Shown here: positions 60,981 to 64,000 of the stretch, in pieces
Position numbering within the stretch: position 1 is the stretch's first letter
How the letters are laid out: each line of letters opens with the position of its first letter
Source of the DNA: JACADW01 sp963747985
GTDB lineage: Bacteria; Acidobacteriota; UBA6911
NCBI GenBank assembly: GCA_963747985.1
Contig: CAVVHG010000009.1
Coordinates: 62,001 to 126,000 of the forward strand
Reading direction: 5' to 3'
Length of the DNA: 64,000 bases
The notes under the pieces: model-generated
What the model saw: only the letters and a program-made list of their open reading frames with translations
Database searches by the model: none
Told to the model about the DNA's origin: nothing
Translations under genes and position numbers: made by a program

Positions 60981-63659
60981 ATGCGGACCTTTTGCGGCAT
61001 CGTGTTACTCGTTTCATGTGTCAGTTCCTCGCATGCCTATGCCGCCACGCCCGCCGACACGCGAGCGGATAGCAGGCTCCTGCTGAAGGAGAATTGGCGG
61101 ATTCAGCCCTCAAGCCAGGTTCGAGGTGATGGTAAAGAAATCTCAACCGCAGGATTCCGGACAGACAACTGGTATTTCGCAACGGTCCCGTCGACAGTAC
61201 TCGCTGCCCTGGTCGATGCCCAGGTCGTCCTGGACCCGTATTATGGTCTGAACCTGCGATCGCTGCCCGGTGCAACCAATCCAATCGGAAGCGAGGACTT
61301 CATGCTCAGACCGATGCCGCCGGAGAGCCCGTTCCGCGTGCCCTGGTGGTATCGCACCGAGTTCAGCATCCCTCCGCAGTTCCAGGACAAGACGCTATGG
61401 CTTCACTTCAGCGGGGTGAACTATCGGTCGAACGTCTGGCTCAACGGACGTCAAATAGCTGACGCCGGTGAAATGGCGGGAACCTGGCGCACATTCGAAT
61501 TCGACGTCACCAAGGTGTTGGTGCCTGGCGTGAACAGCCTCGCGGTGGAGGTATTTCCACCCGGGCCGGATGATCTGGCGATCACTTTTGTAGACTGGGC
61601 CCCTACCCCACCCGACAAGTGCATGGGACTCTGGCGCGAAGTCTACCTGACTGCGACGGGCCCGATCTCCCTGAGGTACCCGCAGGTACTCACGCGTCTT
61701 GACCTCCCGGCTATCGACAAAGCCCACCTGACGGTTACAGCGGAACTTCACAACGCGACCGGGAATATCGTACGTGGACTGCTGAAGGGCGATATCTGCG
61801 ACATTGAGCTGCGTCAACCGGTCGAGTTGGCACCACACGAGGTCAAAACCGTCAGTTTCACGCCCGATGATTTTGCGAATCTTAACCTCGCAAACCCGAG
61901 GTTGTGGTGGCCGGCACAGGTCGGCCCGCAAAACCTGTACACGCTAAACATGCAGGTTGAAACCGAAAGCGGGATCTCCGACCGGCAATCAATCCGGTTC
62001 GGAATCCGCGAGATCAAAGCCGAAGTGGATGAGAGTGGTCACCTGGTATTCAGCGTGAACGGAAAGAGAGTCCTGATCCGAGGTGCGGGCTATTCATTCG
62101 ACATGCTGCTTCGCAGCAGCCCCGAACGGCAAGAGGCCGAGCTCAAGTATGTCCGCGACCTGAATCTCAATACGGTCCGGATGGAGGGTAAGATCGAAGA
62201 CGATCACTTCCTCGATCTTGCGGACGAGATGGGCATCCTGGTGCTGGCGGGGTGGTGCTGTTGCGACCAGTGGGAACAGTGGTCGAAATGGAAGAAGGAG
62301 AACTACACGGTCGCCGCCGAGTCTCTCAAGGACCAGATTCGTCGCCTCAGGAGTCATCCCTCGCTGCTCTCATGGATGAATGGGAGCGATTTCCCGCCGC
62401 CTCCGGAAGTTGAGCGGATGTACATCAAGATCCTGAAGGACAGCAACTGGCCTAATCCATTCCAGTCATCCGCGACGGCAGATGCAACGACGGTGACGGG
62501 GAAGTCAGGGGTCAAAATGACAGGCCCCTACCTTTATGTGGCACCTCCCTACTGGCTTCTGGACAAGAAGTATGGCGGAGCTCATGGATTTAACACCGAG
62601 ACGGCCCCGGGACCGGCAATTCCGCCGGTCGAGAGCCTGCGCCGGATGCTGCCCCGCGATCACCTGTGGCCCATCGACGCTTACTGGGACTACCATGCCG
62701 AGGGTCGCGAATTCAGAAGCATGGAGTTGTATCAAGAGGTTGTGGACGCGCGATACGGACCCTCAGCGAGTGTTGAGGAGTATGCCGAGAAAGCCCAATT
62801 GTCCGGCTATGAAGCCTATCGGGCCATGTTCGAAGCGTTTGGACGCAACAAGTATACGGCGACCGGGGTGATTGGGTGGATGCTCAACAGCGCCTGGCCA
62901 TCGCTCCACTACCACATATATGACTACTACCTCCGGCAGGGGGGTGCCTATTTCGGGACCAGGAAGGCGAACGAGCCACTGCACATTCAGTATTCATACG
63001 ATGACCAGTCCATTGTAATCGTCAATTCCTACTACCAGGCATACAAAGGGCTCAAGGCGAGCGCCAGAGTCTACGATCTGGACATGTCTGAGAGATACGC
63101 GAATGAACGTGTAGTGGATGTAGGGCCCGACAGCAGCACCCGAGCGTTTGTGCTGCCGGAGATCCCGAACCTCACGCCCACCTATTTTCTCCGCTTGCGT
63201 CTCGAAAACGAAAATGGAACAGCCCTAAGCTCAAATTTCTATTGGCTCTCTGTCAGACCGGACCTGCTGGATTGGGACAACACGGTTCGCCTGCGGACAC
63301 CGTCGAAACAACACGCCGACTTTGCCGCCCTGGCGAGATTGCCGAAAGTCAATCTCAAGCTGTCAAGCCGCTCTGAAGTGAACGGCGAGGCCGGAGTGAC
63401 GCACGTGACGTTGGAGAATCCGACCCGGAGCCTTGCCTTTTTCGTTCGTCTGATACTGAAAGACGGATTGCCTGAGTACGATGAAGAGCAGAAGTTTCAT
63501 GAGCAGGAGATCCTGCCGGTTCTGTGGGAGGATAATTACTTCTCACTCCTGCCGGGAGAGAGGCGCGAACTCACGGCAACATACCGTGCCAAAGGCCTGG
63601 CGGGGGCCGCACCTGTCGTCGAGGTCGAAGGCTGGAATGTGACAGGAGCGTCGCGCTGA
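60981..63659 (+). CDS. GH2 exo-beta-D-glucosaminidase-like enzyme, secreted
   Basis: 892 residues. Sec signal, then sugar-binding, Ig-like and TIM-barrel domains of GH2. 'GSDFPPPPEVE' gives acid/base Asp470, and 'GAHGFNTETAPGP' gives nucleophile Glu540. These match Asp469 and Glu541 of the exo-beta-glucosaminidase CsxA in spacing and context, including Asp in place of the usual GH2 acid/base Glu. It should remove glucosamine from chitosan oligosaccharides. GGGGG lies eight bases before the ATG at 60981; another ATG at 60966 is in frame but has no Shine-Dalgarno. Confidence 0.9.
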   Translation: MRTFCGIVLLVSCVSSSHAYAATPADTRADSRLLLKENWRIQPSSQVRGDGKEISTAGFRTDNWYFATVPSTVLAALVDAQVVLDPYYGLNLRSLPGATNPIGSEDFMLRPMPPESPFRVPWWYRTEFSIPPQFQDKTLWLHFSGVNYRSNVWLNGRQIADAGEMAGTWRTFEFDVTKVLVPGVNSLAVEVFPPGPDDLAITFVDWAPTPPDKCMGLWREVYLTATGPISLRYPQVLTRLDLPAIDKAHLTVTAELHNATGNIVRGLLKGDICDIELRQPVELAPHEVKTVSFTPDDFANLNLANPRLWWPAQVGPQNLYTLNMQVETESGISDRQSIRFGIREIKAEVDESGHLVFSVNGKRVLIRGAGYSFDMLLRSSPERQEAELKYVRDLNLNTVRMEGKIEDDHFLDLADEMGILVLAGWCCCDQWEQWSKWKKENYTVAAESLKDQIRRLRSHPSLLSWMNGSDFPPPPEVERMYIKILKDSNWPNPFQSSATADATTVTGKSGVKMTGPYLYVAPPYWLLDKKYGGAHGFNTETAPGPAIPPVESLRRMLPRDHLWPIDAYWDYHAEGREFRSMELYQEVVDARYGPSASVEEYAEKAQLSGYEAYRAMFEAFGRNKYTATGVIGWMLNSAWPSLHYHIYDYYLRQGGAYFGTRKANEPLHIQYSYDDQSIVIVNSYYQAYKGLKASARVYDLDMSERYANERVVDVGPDSSTRAFVLPEIPNLTPTYFLRLRLENENGTALSSNFYWLSVRPDLLDWDNTVRLRTPSKQHADFAALARLPKVNLKLSSRSEVNGEAGVTHVTLENPTRSLAFFVRLILKDGLPEYDEEQKFHEQEILPVLWEDNYFSLLPGERRELTATYRAKGLAGAAPVVEVEGWNVTGASR

Positions 63660-63870
63660 AATCGGGATCAGGGAGCGCGATGACAGGATCATCGTCATTA
63701 CCGACGAACAGGCTCACGATTCAGTGCCGAAGCCCAAAGGCAGCGGCTATGTCATCAACGTCGCCAGTTGCAGGAATGGCGTCGGGTACGGGTTTTGGGT
63801 CCACATCGACGGCTGGAGTGAGGCTGTTATCGATTACATCCGCTCGTTCGAGGAAGTACGCTGGAACTGA
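63658..63870 (+). pseudogene. C-terminal fragment of a TROVE/Ro60-like RNA-binding protein
   Basis: 70 codons without a start: 'RDDRIIVITDEQAHDSVPKP' and 'GYVINVASCRNGVGYGFWVH', then 'IDGWSEAVIDYIRS', ending at TGA. This is the end of the von Willebrand-A-like domain of bacterial Ro60/Rsr (TROVE) proteins, which bind Y-RNAs. The N-terminal HEAT-repeat ring, which makes the RNA contact, is absent; the fragment begins inside the stop of the GH2 gene, so an upstream deletion or rearrangement fused the two loci. Confidence 0.7.
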
Positions 63871-63891
63871 GCGCAAGGGTGGCAGTCACGG

Positions 63892-63914
63892 CTGTTCGAC
63901 TGCCGGAGATACGT
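63892..63914. repeat. Hairpin near right edge
   Basis: GGCAGTC-acggctgtt-GACTGCC-like arms form a 7-bp stem; a further inverted arm 'cgtgactgcc' lies near 63950. May be a 3'-end structure of the fragment or the edge of a mobile element. The last 86 bases hold no gene I can support. Confidence 0.3.
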
Positions 63915-64000
63915 AGTCGCCGAGCCAGGTATAATACGCGTGACTGCCGGGACTTCGACGCGCACTGCAACCTCGACGAAGTCATACGCTTCGACATTCG

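Noticed and set aside
63940..63946. TATAAT box near the right end
   Set aside because: No matching -35 element at proper spacing and no gene start follows within the window.
1..64000. tRNA or rRNA genes
   Set aside because: I looked for T-loop motifs and rRNA-conserved blocks and saw none; a covariance search was not possible here.

Overview
The window is GC-rich, densely coded DNA from a diderm, heterotrophic, glycan-degrading bacterium. Three things suggest a diderm: several Sec- or Tat-exported enzymes, an outer-membrane-type barrel protein (10340-10936) and a DUF5916/CBM9-like protein (15018-17723). The mix of Tat-exported Gfo/Idh/MocA and GH109-like enzymes, GH78, GH27, GH2, GH5, GH16 and GH38-like hydrolases, a tiny symporter-partner protein and hairpin-rich dispersed repeats fits Acidobacteriota or a neighbouring phylum best. 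This placement is inference: no rRNA or other phylogenetic marker is present.

Layout. 1-6754 (minus strand) is a compact sugar-catabolic operon: GH109-like enzyme, KDPG/KHG-type aldolase, Gfo/Idh/MocA dehydrogenase, zinc alcohol dehydrogenase, FGGY kinase and a shikimate-dehydrogenase-like enzyme cut by the window edge. The last four genes overlap by 4 bp each. A GH5 lipoprotein follows at 7019-8059. 8060-10339 is a decayed, repeat-laden stretch: a frameshifted transposase remnant, two broken glycine-zipper genes, and between them a three-copy tandem repeat of about 348 bp full of perfect hairpins. 10340-26501 is a run of secreted hydrolases and glycan enzymes: sialate O-acetylesterase, pentapeptide protein, GH16, DUF5916 protein, Gfo/Idh, NHL propeller, a Tat-exported mannonate-dehydratase-like protein overlapping a GH38-like mannosidase, and glycerol dehydrogenase.

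27087-30290 encodes a partner-switching module: an RsbW-like kinase, a STAS antagonist, an M23-type peptidase and a fused HATPase-GNAT protein. 30737-34399 holds a heme-motif/PD40/TPR protein and a Tat-exported aldo-keto-reductase-like protein. 34794-43590 is mostly housekeeping metabolism: metA-metY for methionine, a glucosamine-6-phosphate-deaminase-like gene, bifunctional chorismate mutase/prephenate dehydrogenase, an esterase and NAD-malic enzyme. Bacterioferritin follows on the other strand.

44488-48966 is an alpha-galactoside locus: a 41-residue membrane protein, PfkB kinase, sodium-solute symporter and GH27 alpha-galactosidase. 49118-55648 looks like amino-sugar and cell-wall recycling: M19 dipeptidase, NagB, deacetylase-like protein, methyltransferase, metallophosphoesterase and an AGE-family epimerase. 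55861-63659 holds DoxX, GH78 rhamnosidase, a DUF4380 protein and a GH2 exo-beta-glucosaminidase. The right end carries the orphan C-terminus of a Ro60/TROVE protein.

Taken together, exported hydrolases release galactose, rhamnose, mannose and glucosamine units. Symporters, kinases, epimerases, deaminases and an aldolase then feed them to central metabolism. At least eight proteins here carry twin-arginine signals. Start codons were chosen from Shine-Dalgarno spacing and family alignment and differ from the longest open frame in many cases.
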